A stretch of 64,000 bases of DNA from a virus (IMGVR_UViG_3300035667_000058:1-64000); one strand, 5' to 3'. Shown: positions 15,860-23,646, numbered from the stretch's first letter. Notes: a model not told the origin generated them from the letters alone. Made by a program: numbers and translations.

Positions 15860-16107
15860 AGGCCCCGCCGACCGTGCTGTGCACGCGCTGCCGCGGCACC
15901 GGGTATTGCCCGTTACCACCGCGCGCCCTCGAGACGCTCGCCGCGGTGCCAGCCAAGGGCTCGCGCAGCACGGTGTGGATCGCGGAGACGCTCGGTATCC
16001 GGCACACCGCGGTGTGCCGACGGCTCGGGTGGCTTGAGGAGCGCGGCTTCATCAAGCGCGCAGGCGCGGGGCGCAGGTACGATGTTTGTTTGTGGAGGCG
16101 GGCATGA
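15856..16107 (+). CDS. Small winged-helix protein with CxxC motif
   Basis: An 83-residue protein. The N-terminus has CTRCRGTGYC (a zinc knuckle), followed by a winged helix: SRSTVWIAETLGIRHTAVCR, RLGWLEERGFIKRAGAGRR. This is the MarR/ArsR-like layout of a DNA-binding domain. Likely a small transcription regulator; target unknown. Confidence 0.6.
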   Translation: MKAPPTVLCTRCRGTGYCPLPPRALETLAAVPAKGSRSTVWIAETLGIRHTAVCRRLGWLEERGFIKRAGAGRRYDVCLWRRA

Positions 16108-16268
16108 TCGAGGAGCTCAAGCCCATGCACGCCCGCCCGCTCACCCGCGGCACGTGGCTCATCAGCATCGGTGAAAGCCGGGTGCTGTGCCTGGCATTCC
16201 GGCGACGACGTTACTACGTGACCATCTGGCCGCCCAAGCTGTGGCACCGGCGATGGAGGGCGCCATGA
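16104..16268 (+). CDS. Very small basic protein
   Basis: A 54-residue protein with alternating beta-like segments (GTWLISIGESRVLCLAFRRR, YYVTIWPPKLW). GGAGGCGGG precedes the start. Unknown function. Confidence 0.45.
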   Translation: MIEELKPMHARPLTRGTWLISIGESRVLCLAFRRRRYYVTIWPPKLWHRRWRAP

Positions 16269-16501
16269 CGGCCCCGCCCGTCTGGCTCGCACGCCCCGAC
16301 GTGGGCATGGCGCACGCGTTCAGGCTCAACAAGCTTGCGGCGCGCCCCGACATCGTCATGATCAGAAGCGTCTGCGGCAACGTGCGCCGCGAGCCGGGCC
16401 TGCCATGGGAGCCAGCGGCGGCCGGTAGGTCGCGCTGCTTTCCATGCACGCGCGCCGAGATCAAGCGCGAGCGGGCAACGCGGGAGACCAAACGGCCATG
16501 A
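16265..16501 (+). CDS. Small protein, unknown
   Basis: A 78-residue protein starting MTAPPVWLARPDVGMAHAFR, ending in a basic tail with CFPCTRAEIKRERA. Its stop lies 5 nt before the tRNA gene. No family recognised. Confidence 0.45.
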   Translation: MTAPPVWLARPDVGMAHAFRLNKLAARPDIVMIRSVCGNVRREPGLPWEPAAAGRSRCFPCTRAEIKRERATRETKRP

Positions 16502-16506
16502 CGTAC

Positions 16507-16589
16507 GGGGCGATAGACCGCTATGGAGACGGGGCAGGCTGTAGACCTGTCGTCGCGAGACCCTTGGGGTTCGATTCCCTGGCGCCCCA
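16507..16589 (+). tRNA. tRNA-Tyr (anticodon GUA)
   Basis: The sequence folds as a class II tRNA. The acceptor arm GGGGCGA / GCGCCCC pairs at six of seven positions, with discriminator A (16589). The anticodon arm GCAGG-CTGTAGA-CCTGT gives anticodon GTA. The long variable arm GTC-GCGA-GAC is expected for bacterial tRNA-Tyr, and the T arm has the TTCGATT loop. The D arm is short (CCG/CGG). CCA is not fully encoded (ACCG). It sits among coupled early genes. Phage tRNAs usually supplement codon supply or can serve as attachment sequence. Confidence 0.75.
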
Positions 16590-16607
16590 CCGGAAGACGC
16601 GGCGGCC

Positions 16608-16901
16608 ATGACGATCGCGCTAAGGCTGATGCAATTCGACCAGGCGCTTACCGCCGTCCTGTGGCTCGGCATACTGATCGGCTGGTTGATGGCGGGGGCG
16701 TTCCTGCTCGGGCGCATTGTCGCCTTCGGCATCGCCACACGCGGCATCAAGCCCGCGACCGACAGCGCCTATCTGCGTGGCCGGATGGCATTCGCGCACG
16801 ACGTGTTCATGCTGGTCGCGACCAAGGCCGATCGCGAACTGGTGAAAGAGCTCTCTGCGGCGTGCTGCGCCGAACTCGACCTGACACGGGTGCAACCTTG
16901 A
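16608..16901 (+). CDS. Small membrane protein
   Basis: A 97-residue protein with one long or two short membrane segments at about residues 15-42 (AVLWLGILIGWLMAGAFLLG) and a soluble C-terminal half with two Cys. First gene after the tRNA. Its stop overlaps the TTG start of the cytosine methyltransferase. Function unknown. Confidence 0.6.
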   Translation: MTIALRLMQFDQALTAVLWLGILIGWLMAGAFLLGRIVAFGIATRGIKPATDSAYLRGRMAFAHDVFMLVATKADRELVKELSAACCAELDLTRVQP

Positions 16902-17629
16902 CGCTGACCATTGGCTCTGTGTGCAGTGGCGTTGGCGGGCTTGAGCTTGGGCTTGAGCGCGCTGGACTGGGCCCAGTGGTTTGGCAAATCGAGCACGACC
17001 AAGCGGCGCGTCTTGTGCTGCAGCACCACTGGCCCGAGGTGAAGCGGTATGAGTACGTCGAACGCGCCGGCCGAACAAACCTGGCTCCTGTTGAACTCGT
17101 GTGCGGCGGATTCCCGTGCCAGGATGTCTCATCTGCCGGCGCACGAGCTGGCCTTGCTGGTGCTCAAAGCGGCTTGTGGTGTGAGTTCAAGCGCATTATC
17201 GCCGAGCTGCGGCCAGCGTGGGTCGTTGTCGAAAACGTCGCCAGCGGTGCGCATCTATGGGTTGACGCGGTCGCTCGGGACTTGGAAGAGCTCGGGTATG
17301 CGTGCCTACCGATCCCGCTTGCGGCAAGCGATGTCGGAGCACCGCATCGCCGACCACGCGTTTTCATCATCGGGGCTGCTCCCCACGCTCACGCGCAAGG
17401 GCAACCACGCCAAGCACCCATTGCGGGGTGGGACGCCGACGGGCGGCGATGGACTGGCGACGGCGCTGCAGGTCACTGGGCCCATGAGCCCGCGTTGGCT
17501 CGAGTGGTTCATGGGCTTTCCGGACGGGTGGACCGAGAGCGCTTCTTGGCAAATGCCGTCGTGCCCCAGTGCGCCGAAGTCGTCGGGTGGGTGATCCGCG
17601 AACTGTGCGCGGCGGAGGCGGCAGCATGA
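16898..17629 (+). CDS. C5-cytosine DNA methyltransferase
   Basis: A 243-residue protein from TTG 16898, which overlaps the preceding TGA (TTGA). Motif I is IGSVCSGVGGLELGLERAG, motif IV GGFPCQDVS with catalytic Cys about residue 74, motif VI VVENV, motif VIII HRRPRVFI and motif X FLANAVVPQ. It methylates cytosine C5 using S-adenosylmethionine. It is shorter than typical family members (300 or more), with a reduced target-recognition region, so specificity may be relaxed. No partner endonuclease is adjacent. Probably protects phage DNA from restriction. Confidence 0.88.
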   Translation: MTLTIGSVCSGVGGLELGLERAGLGPVVWQIEHDQAARLVLQHHWPEVKRYEYVERAGRTNLAPVELVCGGFPCQDVSSAGARAGLAGAQSGLWCEFKRIIAELRPAWVVVENVASGAHLWVDAVARDLEELGYACLPIPLAASDVGAPHRRPRVFIIGAAPHAHAQGQPRQAPIAGWDADGRRWTGDGAAGHWAHEPALARVVHGLSGRVDRERFLANAVVPQCAEVVGWVIRELCAAEAAA

Positions 17630-18096
17630 CAGCCCTCTCGCTACGGCCCATGACCCGCGACGACGCCAACGTGCTCGTGCGCCAGTGGCACTCGCACCAC
17701 AAGCCCGTTGTCGGGCACTGCTACGCGATCGGCTGCTACCGCGACAGCGAACCATGCGGCGCCGTGATCGTCGGTCGTCCCGTCGCGCCAGCGCTGCAAG
17801 ACGGGCTGACGTTTGAAGTCACGCGCTTGGTCACCGACCGCACGCCACACGCGGCATCCAAGCTACTCGGCGCGGCATGGCGCGCAGCCCGAGCCATGGG
17901 GTGCAAGCGCATGATCAGCTACGTGCGCGCGGATGAAGCAGGCGCTTGCTATCTCGCTGCGGGATGGCGGCCAGTCGCGAGCGTGCGCGGGGAAGCATGG
18001 ACGCACGGCAACAAAGCCGCGCGCTGGCTGCCGGGCCTGTACGAGCCCAGTAGCGAGATTGTCGACCGGGTGCGATGGGAGGTTGCAGCCGCATGA
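17626..18096 (+). CDS. XF1762-family GNAT-like protein
   Basis: A 156-residue protein. The diagnostic pattern is LRPMTRDDANVLVRQWHSHH, HCYAIGCYRD, EVTRLVTDRTPHAASKLLGA, AWRAARAMGCKRMISYVRAD and GACYLAAGWRPVA. The family has an acetyltransferase-like fold and is frequent in phages next to methyltransferase or small early genes; its substrate is unknown. ATGA-coupled to the methyltransferase gene. Confidence 0.8.
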   Translation: MTALSLRPMTRDDANVLVRQWHSHHKPVVGHCYAIGCYRDSEPCGAVIVGRPVAPALQDGLTFEVTRLVTDRTPHAASKLLGAAWRAARAMGCKRMISYVRADEAGACYLAAGWRPVASVRGEAWTHGNKAARWLPGLYEPSSEIVDRVRWEVAAA

Positions 18097-18320
18097 TCAA
18101 CGACACCTGCACCAACTGCGACGGCCTGCTCAACGAGCGCTTGCGCCCCGGCCTCGGCATTGATTGGCAATGCGCCTGGTGCGGGCAAGCCGGCACGCAC
18201 TTTCGTAACGGCCAGCGCACCGCGCGACTGGTCACCGTCAAGGGCGACCCCGCGCGATATGCCAAGTGGGTGGCTGCCGAGAGCATGCCGTATGCAGAGC
18301 GTGTTGCGAGGGTGGCATGA
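18093..18320 (+). CDS. Small zinc-ribbon protein
   Basis: A 75-residue protein with CTNCDGLLNERLRPG, then WQCAWCGQAG: two CxxC pairs 19 residues apart, a compact zinc ribbon. ATGA-coupled. Unknown function. Confidence 0.55.
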   Translation: MINDTCTNCDGLLNERLRPGLGIDWQCAWCGQAGTHFRNGQRTARLVTVKGDPARYAKWVAAESMPYAERVARVA

Positions 18321-18508
18321 ACGGCGTGCTCATAGCTGTGATGGCGGTGGTCGGCGTTGTCTTTCTACTCGACATGGGGATGCACCTCGGCGAGTGGGCC
18401 GACGCCCGCCGATGCCGTGAGGTGTGCCGCGAGAAGCACCACGCGTTTTCAACGTGGGACTTCATGCAAGGCTGCCGCTGCGCGACGCCGACATGGGTGA
18501 AGCCATGA
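18317..18508 (+). CDS. Small single-pass membrane protein
   Basis: A 63-residue protein with an N-terminal transmembrane helix (VLIAVMAVVGVVFLLDMGM) and a short Cys-containing cytoplasmic or periplasmic tail. Overlaps both neighbours by 4 nt. Unknown function. Confidence 0.55.
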   Translation: MNGVLIAVMAVVGVVFLLDMGMHLGEWADARRCREVCREKHHAFSTWDFMQGCRCATPTWVKP

Positions 18509-18999
18509 CGCACGCCGATCTTGTGGCCCGCGCTGCGCGCTGGCTTGCCAACACGCGGCGTTGCTCCGTGGTCGCGACCGAGCGCAACGCATGGGGCGCC
18601 GGCGAAGCGCCCGATGCGATCGGCTGGACCTGCTACGGGCACTCGGTGCTGGTCGAGTGCAAGACCACGGTCGCCGACTTCTACAGCGACCAACGCAAGC
18701 CGGGCCGTCGCGCTGGCTCACTCGGGATGGGACGCGAGCGGTTCTATCTGACGCCGGAGGGGCTGCTCGCGGGCAAGTACCTGCCTGATGGGTGGGGCTT
18801 GCTCGAGCTGCGCGGGCGCTCGGTCCGCGTGATTGCGCACGCGGCCGTGCGTGTCGACCCGCACGCGACCTGCCGCGAGGCGCCGCTGCTCGTTGCCATC
18901 GTGCGCCGCGGACTCGACGGCAGGTTCCCGGGGCTACTGGCCGGCGCACGCGCACTGCCCGATGCCGGGTGCGTTGTCACGGGGAGGACGGGAGCATGA
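18505..18999 (+). CDS. PD-(D/E)XK nuclease-like protein
   Basis: A 164-residue protein. The motif set EAPDAIGW, VLVECKTTVADFYSDQRKPG and MGRERFYLTPEGLL matches the Asp...Glu-X-Lys core of PD-(D/E)XK nucleases (Asp in PDAIGW, Glu and Lys in VECK), with the trailing block typical of a phage/prophage subfamily. DNA cleavage or repair is possible; no substrate can be inferred. Confidence 0.6.
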   Translation: MTHADLVARAARWLANTRRCSVVATERNAWGAGEAPDAIGWTCYGHSVLVECKTTVADFYSDQRKPGRRAGSLGMGRERFYLTPEGLLAGKYLPDGWGLLELRGRSVRVIAHAAVRVDPHATCREAPLLVAIVRRGLDGRFPGLLAGARALPDAGCVVTGRTGA

Positions 19000-19445
19000 G
19001 CACCAACGCGGTCGGTTATGGCCCGTGTCCCCGCTGCGGCAAGAACGTAGCGCAGGGCGCGGCCGGGCACACGCTTCGCGAGCGTTCACCTACGGGCAAC
19101 ACAGTCTGCGGCGCGTGCGCTTACAAGGGACCGACCAGCGAATGGCCACGCGAAGCGTATGCGTTCGCGGTGGTGCTCGACTACAAGCCACGCGCAGCAA
19201 CGGACATCATCTTCGACCCGCCGAAGTTCCCGGAGACCCGGTCGCAGGCGGACGACCACCTCGACGAAGACGCGCGGCTCTTGCTGTCGGAGCTCGACGG
19301 TCACCACGCGACCGACATGCGCACGGTGCGCGACTGGCTGACGAAGGTTCGCGACGCCGAGCGTGAGCGTTGCGCCCGGATCGCCGACAACGAGTGGCGA
19401 TACAAGCAAATCGCCAAGCGCATCCGCAGCGGGGTGACAACATGA
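18996..19445 (+). CDS. Zinc-ribbon protein with ERERCA motif
   Basis: A 149-residue protein. The N-terminus has CPRCGKNV and CGACAYKG for a zinc ribbon. The C-terminus, VRDAERERCARIADNEW, then KQIAKRIRSG, is shared in form with the next gene, suggesting a common short helical module spread by duplication. Function unknown. Confidence 0.55.
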   Translation: MSTNAVGYGPCPRCGKNVAQGAAGHTLRERSPTGNTVCGACAYKGPTSEWPREAYAFAVVLDYKPRAATDIIFDPPKFPETRSQADDHLDEDARLLLSELDGHHATDMRTVRDWLTKVRDAERERCARIADNEWRYKQIAKRIRSGVTT

Positions 19446-19750
19446 CCGTCTGCACGCACGGCCGCGAGTTCATGACCGCGGGCGGCTGCCTGAAGTGCCG
19501 CGAGCAGGCGCGCGCTACCGAGACGAGCCCGTCGGCCGATATCGATCTCGTGCTGGCGTTCCCTCGGCCAACGTGTAAGGCGGACCTGTTGCCGCTCGTC
19601 GCTAGCGTTCGGACTGCGGCGACGCTGGCAGAGCGCGAGCGTTGCGCGGCATTCGTAGATGGGTGGGCACACAAGGCGGGACGCACCACGTTCCAAGGCA
19701 ATGTGTACGCCGAACTCGCACGGCGTTTGCGCAGCGGGGCAGAGACATGA
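19442..19750 (+). CDS. Small protein, paralogous C-terminus with upstream gene
   Basis: A 102-residue protein: CTHGREFMTAGGCLKCREQ at the N-terminus (Cys/His zinc site) and TLAERERCAAFVDGW with AELARRLRSGAET at the end. The tail repeats the pattern of the gene at 18996-19445. ATGA-coupled. Function unknown. Confidence 0.55.
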   Translation: MTVCTHGREFMTAGGCLKCREQARATETSPSADIDLVLAFPRPTCKADLLPLVASVRTAATLAERERCAAFVDGWAHKAGRTTFQGNVYAELARRLRSGAET

Positions 19751-20082
19751 CGCGCCCAGCACAGTGCGCGTTCTGCTCGGGCGAGCAGCCCGGCCTAAAA
19801 GAGTGCCAAGTTTCCTACCAGGTGGAGTGTTCCGAGTGGGCGGAGGCGTACGACGAAGGCGTTGCCGATGAGCGCGAGCGCCATTCGATGCCGGTGGAGC
19901 ACTTCGATGTACTGCTTGAGCTGTATCCGATCACGCTCGGCAACCATGGTCGGTGCGCTGTGCTCGATGCGATCCGGCATCAAATGCTTGTGCTCGCGGT
20001 GTGCCGCGGCGACGTCAACGTGCCCTTGCTTGATGGGGTCTATGCCCGCGATGCCGAAGACGACACCGAGGCCCCGCCATGA
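19747..20082 (+). CDS. Small Cys-containing protein
   Basis: A 111-residue protein with CAFCSGEQPGLKEC near the start and a DEGVADERERHSMPVEHFD segment that echoes the ERERCA module of its neighbours. The acidic C-terminus ends DDTEAPP. Unknown function. Confidence 0.5.
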   Translation: MTRPAQCAFCSGEQPGLKECQVSYQVECSEWAEAYDEGVADERERHSMPVEHFDVLLELYPITLGNHGRCAVLDAIRHQMLVLAVCRGDVNVPLLDGVYARDAEDDTEAPP

Positions 20083-20333
20083 GGTACACCGCCGAGCACC
20101 TGGCCGCTGCGCACAAGCTCGACCTGCACCTGGGGAGCAAAGCTACCGAGCGCATCGCGCAAGCGCTGGCCGACCATGAAATGCGCGGCGAAGTGCGGGG
20201 CCGCGGGTCGATGAGCGCAGACATCGAAGATGCGTTGCGACAAACGATGGCGTTTGCACTTGGCGATAAAGCCATCGTGCAGCTGGTTGAGTGGCTACAG
20301 ACGAACCGCACACCAAGGGGCAAGAGCGCATGA
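20079..20333 (+). CDS. Small helical protein
   Basis: An 84-residue, mainly helical protein (RYTAEHLAAAHKLDLHLG, then KATERIAQALADHEMRG). ATGA overlaps at both ends. No family recognised. Confidence 0.5.
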   Translation: MRYTAEHLAAAHKLDLHLGSKATERIAQALADHEMRGEVRGRGSMSADIEDALRQTMAFALGDKAIVQLVEWLQTNRTPRGKSA

Positions 20334-20521
20334 CACACATCGAAACCGTGATCGGGGTAGGGCTGTTTATATATCTGGGCTTGGTCGCGCAAGGTTGGAT
20401 CGCAAAGATCGCCGACGGGCCAGCAACGCGGGTGCAGACGACGGCGCGCATCGTGGGCGGGCTGCTGACGGTGCTCGCGCTGGTGCTCGTGCTGCTGAGC
20501 CTTGGTGCGGGACTGCGATGA
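20330..20521 (+). CDS. Small two-helix membrane protein
   Basis: A 63-residue protein with two hydrophobic segments, VIGVGLFIYLGLVAQGW and GGLLTVLALVLVLLSLGAG. The hairpin layout resembles class II or III holins by size and topology, but it lies far from the endolysin (55 kb), so a holin call is not justified. Confidence 0.55.
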   Translation: MTHIETVIGVGLFIYLGLVAQGWIAKIADGPATRVQTTARIVGGLLTVLALVLVLLSLGAGLR

Positions 20522-20751
20522 CCCGTCTTTGGCCAACGCTTTCCTGGCATGTCGCAGCGACAGACGGCAACGCAGCGCCGGCCGTGAAGCTAGAGACGGC
20601 GATCGCGGAGCGTGACGAAGCCAGGTTGCGTATCAACCTCATCGTGATCGCCTTGAACGAGGAGCCGGTGTACCCAGTCCCCGAGCGCCACGCCAACCTC
20701 GTGCGCGCAGTCATCGACGCGCTGCAGCCAGTGCGCGAGCTGCTCAAATGA
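20518..20751 (+). CDS. Small protein, unknown
   Basis: A 77-residue protein (MTRLWPTLSWHVAATDG...KLETAIAERDEARLRINLIV). The central helix is amphipathic. ATGA-coupled both sides. Confidence 0.5.
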   Translation: MTRLWPTLSWHVAATDGNAAPAVKLETAIAERDEARLRINLIVIALNEEPVYPVPERHANLVRAVIDALQPVRELLK

Positions 20752-21011
20752 TCCTGCCGTTCCTCACCAGCGCGATCGACCTACTCATGGGGACGATCCT
20801 CAAGGCATCGGCCACCAAGCGCTTGCAGCGAGCGGCCAAGAGCACCGAGCCACTGCAGCCGCCACCGCCGATCGGGATGGGCACCACGGCCGCGTACATG
20901 CAGGGGCGCACCGACGAGCAGATCAAGGGGCAGACGCAAGAGCACACGGAACAGATGACGGGCGACGCGCGCGACAAGCTGGGCGCGCCGCCAAAGGAGC
21001 CAGGGGCATGA
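20748..21011 (+). CDS. Small Pro/Gln-rich protein
   Basis: An 87-residue protein with an N-terminal hydrophobic segment (ILPFLTSAIDLLMGTILKA) and a hydrophilic tail (GRTDEQIKGQTQEHTEQ). Possibly membrane-anchored. Unknown function. Confidence 0.5.
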   Translation: MILPFLTSAIDLLMGTILKASATKRLQRAAKSTEPLQPPPPIGMGTTAAYMQGRTDEQIKGQTQEHTEQMTGDARDKLGAPPKEPGA

Positions 21012-21214
21012 CTGACAAAGACTACCAACCGATCGAACTGGGCCGGCGCGTGAGTGACTGCATCACGGGCTTCACCGGCATCGCCACCATGCGCACCGAG
21101 ACCCTACACGGGCCCATCATGGTGACCGTGGAAGCTGAAGGGGTCGATGAGCGTGGAACCATTGCCGAGAGCTTCGTAGACAAGCGCCTCGCGTACGTGA
21201 GTGACCATGCTTAG
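21008..21214 (+). CDS. Small conserved phage protein
   Basis: A 68-residue protein, ELGRRVSDCITGFTGIATMR onward. The D-x-I-T-G-F-x-G-I-A pattern recurs in short phage proteins predicted to form a single beta barrel. Function unknown. Confidence 0.55.
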   Translation: MTDKDYQPIELGRRVSDCITGFTGIATMRTETLHGPIMVTVEAEGVDERGTIAESFVDKRLAYVSDHA

Positions 21215-21407
21215 GTGGCAATGCATGCAATGCGCGGGCATCACCGAGCACGAACTCGTGGAGGTAGGCGCCCGCGAGGGCCGAGTCGGCACGCGCTACA
21301 GGTGCAGTGAGTGCGGCACAGCGAGCGAGGACCGCATCGGGCATGCCGAGCCATTCGACATCGCTGAGCGCGACACCAAGCCCGATTTGGAGCGACGCAA
21401 GTCATGA
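21207..21407 (+). CDS. Small zinc-ribbon protein
   Basis: A 66-residue protein from ATG 21207, overlapping the previous gene by 8 nt. WQCMQCAGITEHELVE and RYRCSECGTASE form two CxxC pairs of a zinc ribbon. Unknown function. Confidence 0.5.
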   Translation: MLRWQCMQCAGITEHELVEVGAREGRVGTRYRCSECGTASEDRIGHAEPFDIAERDTKPDLERRKS

Positions 21408-21781
21408 GCAGCGCGCAACTCACAGCATGGTTGCTGTCTGCGGTCGCCGTCGGCACGTTCATTCGCACTGCACTGCATGCGGCCATCCCTGTGATTCGAG
21501 CGTACGTAGACGCGACGGCCACCAAGAAAGATGACGAGTGGCTGCAGAAGTGGCTGCCGCGCTACGACGCCGCAATCGGCATGTTCGACGTGATGCGGCG
21601 GTACGTGCCCGGCATGGTGGTCGGACCGTTGTTCGCCAACCAACCCAAGGCGACCATCATCGGCCGGCCGACCTTGCCGAGCATCAAGCCCTTGAGCATG
21701 CCGCCACCCATGCCAGTCGCGGTGGCGGGTCGGCTCATCATGCCACCACCACCACCGCCAATGGGGGGCGGCAAGCCGTGA
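21404..21781 (+). CDS. Membrane-anchored protein with Pro-rich tail
   Basis: A 125-residue protein with one hydrophobic N-terminal segment (LTAWLLSAVAVGTFIRTALH) and a low-complexity end (MPPPMPVAVAGRLI, PPPPPPMGGG). Its Pro-rich tail resembles that of the protein at 20748-21011 (PPPPIGMGTT). Unknown function. Confidence 0.5.
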   Translation: MSSAQLTAWLLSAVAVGTFIRTALHAAIPVIRAYVDATATKKDDEWLQKWLPRYDAAIGMFDVMRRYVPGMVVGPLFANQPKATIIGRPTLPSIKPLSMPPPMPVAVAGRLIMPPPPPPMGGGKP

Positions 21782-21818
21782 GAGATGGCAACCAAATCTA
21801 CTGCGGGGAGCAGCGGCC

Positions 21819-22400
21819 ATGAGCCTCGACCCCGAGATTGCGAGCGAGCTCGACCGTCGCATGATGGCGGCCCTTGACAAGCAACTGCAGCAAGCCCGCG
21901 CGACCAACGCGCGGCTGCACCGCCGGTGCCAGCTCGCGGAGCAAGCCGCGCTGCAGAACCTCGAAGCGTGCCAGCGCGGAGGCGTGTCCGTGGGCGGCTC
22001 GCTCGCGTGGTTCGCTGCGCGCGCCTACGCGCGTCAGGCGGTGCTTGCGCGGGCATGGAAGCAACTAGCGAGGAAACAACGCGCAGCCGGTCGGGGGCAT
22101 GACGCAGCGCACGATATCGAACTCGACAAGCTCACCGGGCACTGTGATTGGGCGCTGGCGAACCTCGAGCGCGCCAACGCGCACGTGACCGACCTGCAAA
22201 CGCGCGGCACTGAACTGGTGCTCGAAAACCGCTTGCTCAAAGATCGCATGACCGAGGTCGGCCCCCGCCGCGAGCTGTGGGTCGGCTGCGGCGGGTGCAA
22301 AGCCAGAGCGCGGCACCCGAGCGAGATCAAACACAGGCCGGGCTGCACACCGATCAAGACCAACGGCAACGGAGCCACCACCACCACGAAAGGCGACTGA
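21819..22400 (+). CDS. Coiled-coil protein, unknown
   Basis: A 193-residue protein. The first 130 residues are helical and Ala/Arg/Leu-rich with heptad character (RMMAALDKQLQQARATNARL). The C-terminal part has CGGCKARARHPSEIKHRPGC, probably one zinc site, and a Thr-rich end. Unknown function. Confidence 0.55.
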   Translation: MSLDPEIASELDRRMMAALDKQLQQARATNARLHRRCQLAEQAALQNLEACQRGGVSVGGSLAWFAARAYARQAVLARAWKQLARKQRAAGRGHDAAHDIELDKLTGHCDWALANLERANAHVTDLQTRGTELVLENRLLKDRMTEVGPRRELWVGCGGCKARARHPSEIKHRPGCTPIKTNGNGATTTTKGD

Positions 22401-22402
22401 AT

Positions 22403-22624
22403 ATGGCAACCAAGAACGATAGCAAGTGCCTACAGAACGCGGCCGACGACGAGCCGATCTTCGTGCTGCGTGCCAAAGATAAGCTCGCGCCGCTCATGGT
22501 GCGTAGCTGGGTGCACCTGGCAGCGGCCGAGGGCACTCCCAACGGCAAGATCGCGCAGGCTCTCGAAGTCGCTACGCAGATGGAAGCGTGGGGCCGAGAG
22601 CACGGCAGTAAGGTGCCCGACTGA
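22403..22624 (+). CDS. Small phage protein with FxLxAKDxLAP motif
   Basis: A 73-residue protein: DDEPIFVLRAKDKLAPLMVR and WVHLAAAEGTPNGKIAQALE, then a helix of the MEAW type. This pattern is common in short phage proteins of unknown function encoded near SNase-like or MazG-like genes. AAAGGCGA precedes the start. Confidence 0.65.
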   Translation: MATKNDSKCLQNAADDEPIFVLRAKDKLAPLMVRSWVHLAAAEGTPNGKIAQALEVATQMEAWGREHGSKVPD

Positions 22625-23019
22625 TGCTCACCCCGATCAAAGGGCCGAGTTGGGAGCGAGAGGCCACGCTGCGACGTGTGCTCGACGGCGACACGATGCA
22701 GCTCAACGTAGACGTTGGGTTCGACCATGACGCGCACCCGAAGTTCCGTTTGTACATGGTCAACGCGCCCGAGAAGACCGGCAAGACCAAGGCAGCGGGG
22801 CTCGCGGCGATGGCGTTCGTAACGCAGTGGTTCGTGGGCAAGCCGCTGTTTCTGGTGCGCACTTTCAAAGCGGCACCCGAGCAAGAGAAGTACGGCAGAT
22901 GGCTGGTCGAAGTCTGGAGCCTCGATGGCACCAGCTGCCTAAACAAAGAGTTGATCGCGAGCGGCCACGCCGTCCCGATGAACGCGGACGGCAGCATGCC
23001 GAAGGCCGCACCACCATGA
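22624..23019 (+). CDS. SNase-like (thermonuclease family) protein
   Basis: A 131-residue protein with the staphylococcal-nuclease fold pattern: RRVLDGDTMQLNVDVGFD, FRLYMVNAPEKTG and EKYGRWLVEVW, ending LNKELIASGHAVP. Arg of FRLY, Glu of APE and Arg of YGRW correspond to the three catalytic positions of the family, so it may be an active calcium-dependent nuclease. No signal peptide, so it would act inside the cell. Possible roles are host DNA degradation or DNA processing. Confidence 0.78.
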   Translation: MLTPIKGPSWEREATLRRVLDGDTMQLNVDVGFDHDAHPKFRLYMVNAPEKTGKTKAAGLAAMAFVTQWFVGKPLFLVRTFKAAPEQEKYGRWLVEVWSLDGTSCLNKELIASGHAVPMNADGSMPKAAPP

Positions 23020-23273
23020 CCGACTACGACGCCAGCAACCCCGCGGTCAACTACGCCCGGCATCGCGACACGGGCTTGTATGTCTTTGTGCACGCGGGCG
23101 AGGTGCCCGAAGTCGAGTGGTGCGCGCTACCATGGGTGTGGTTCAAAGAGCCCAGCGGCCGGCGCGAGTGTGCGCGCGCGTGGCTGATTGGTGAATCGAG
23201 CAACATGTACTGCGAGCGTCACCAGCACGAGCCCAAGGTGTGCCCGTTTTGTAGAGGAGTTCCAAAAACGTGA
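23016..23273 (+). CDS. Small Cys/His protein
   Basis: An 85-residue protein. NYARHRDTGLYVFVHAG is followed by CERHQHEPKVCPFCRG, a possible zinc site of Cys/His residues. ATGA-coupled to the SNase-like gene. Unknown function. Confidence 0.5.
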   Translation: MTDYDASNPAVNYARHRDTGLYVFVHAGEVPEVEWCALPWVWFKEPSGRRECARAWLIGESSNMYCERHQHEPKVCPFCRGVPKT

Positions 23274-23291
23274 TGACGAAAGGACCTGAGC

Positions 23292-23480
23292 ATGGCTGAC
23301 ATGGAGCTGATAGCGAAGAACGCATATGCCGCCTACGGCGCTGTCACCGACCACAAAAACTACCAGGGCTTGCCGATGCCCGAGTGGGAGAATCTGACGC
23401 CGAAGATTCGCGAGGCGTGGGTCGCCGCGGCGGTCAACGTGTGGGACGCCGCAACCGCAACGCCGAAGGGAATCGAGTGA
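23292..23480 (+). CDS. Small protein, unknown
   Basis: A 62-residue protein, AYAAYGAVTDHKNYQGLPMP then WENLTPKIREAWVAAA. The pattern E-x-L-x-x-x-x-R-x-A-W is frequent in short phage proteins. A GGACCTGAGC site precedes the start. Confidence 0.55.
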   Translation: MADMELIAKNAYAAYGAVTDHKNYQGLPMPEWENLTPKIREAWVAAAVNVWDAATATPKGIE

Positions 23481-23481
23481 C

Positions 23482-23616
23482 ATGTCACTGCTCAACATCC
23501 TTGTCATCGCGTTCATCTTCTGTGTGCTCTTTGGCGCGTTTGGCCACGGCCGCTACGGCCCCGCGCCGAGTTGGTCGCCCGCGGGCATTGTCGTGGCTGT
23601 GCTGCTTGTCTTGTGA
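23482..23616 (+). CDS. Small DUF3309-like membrane protein
   Basis: A 44-residue protein: a hydrophobic helix (LLNILVIAFIFCVLFGAFG), a short loop HGRYGPAPSWSPAG and a second hydrophobic stretch. This layout matches DUF3309-type mini membrane proteins found in bacteria and phages. Below the usual gene-calling length. Confidence 0.55.
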   Translation: MSLLNILVIAFIFCVLFGAFGHGRYGPAPSWSPAGIVVAVLLVL

Positions 23617-23646
23617 CTGACCGGCAACCTGCACCGCTAAACACAC

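Noticed and set aside
16498-16611. 37-codon open frame starting at the ATGA before the tRNA
   Set aside because: It runs through the whole tRNA fold; base pairing explains the sequence better than a peptide.
17049-17594. Alternative plus-strand frame inside the cytosine methyltransferase
   Set aside because: The methyltransferase frame contains all conserved motifs; the alternative has none.
20330-20521. Holin call for the two-helix protein
   Set aside because: Size and topology fit, but it is 34 kb from the endolysin among early genes; not supported.
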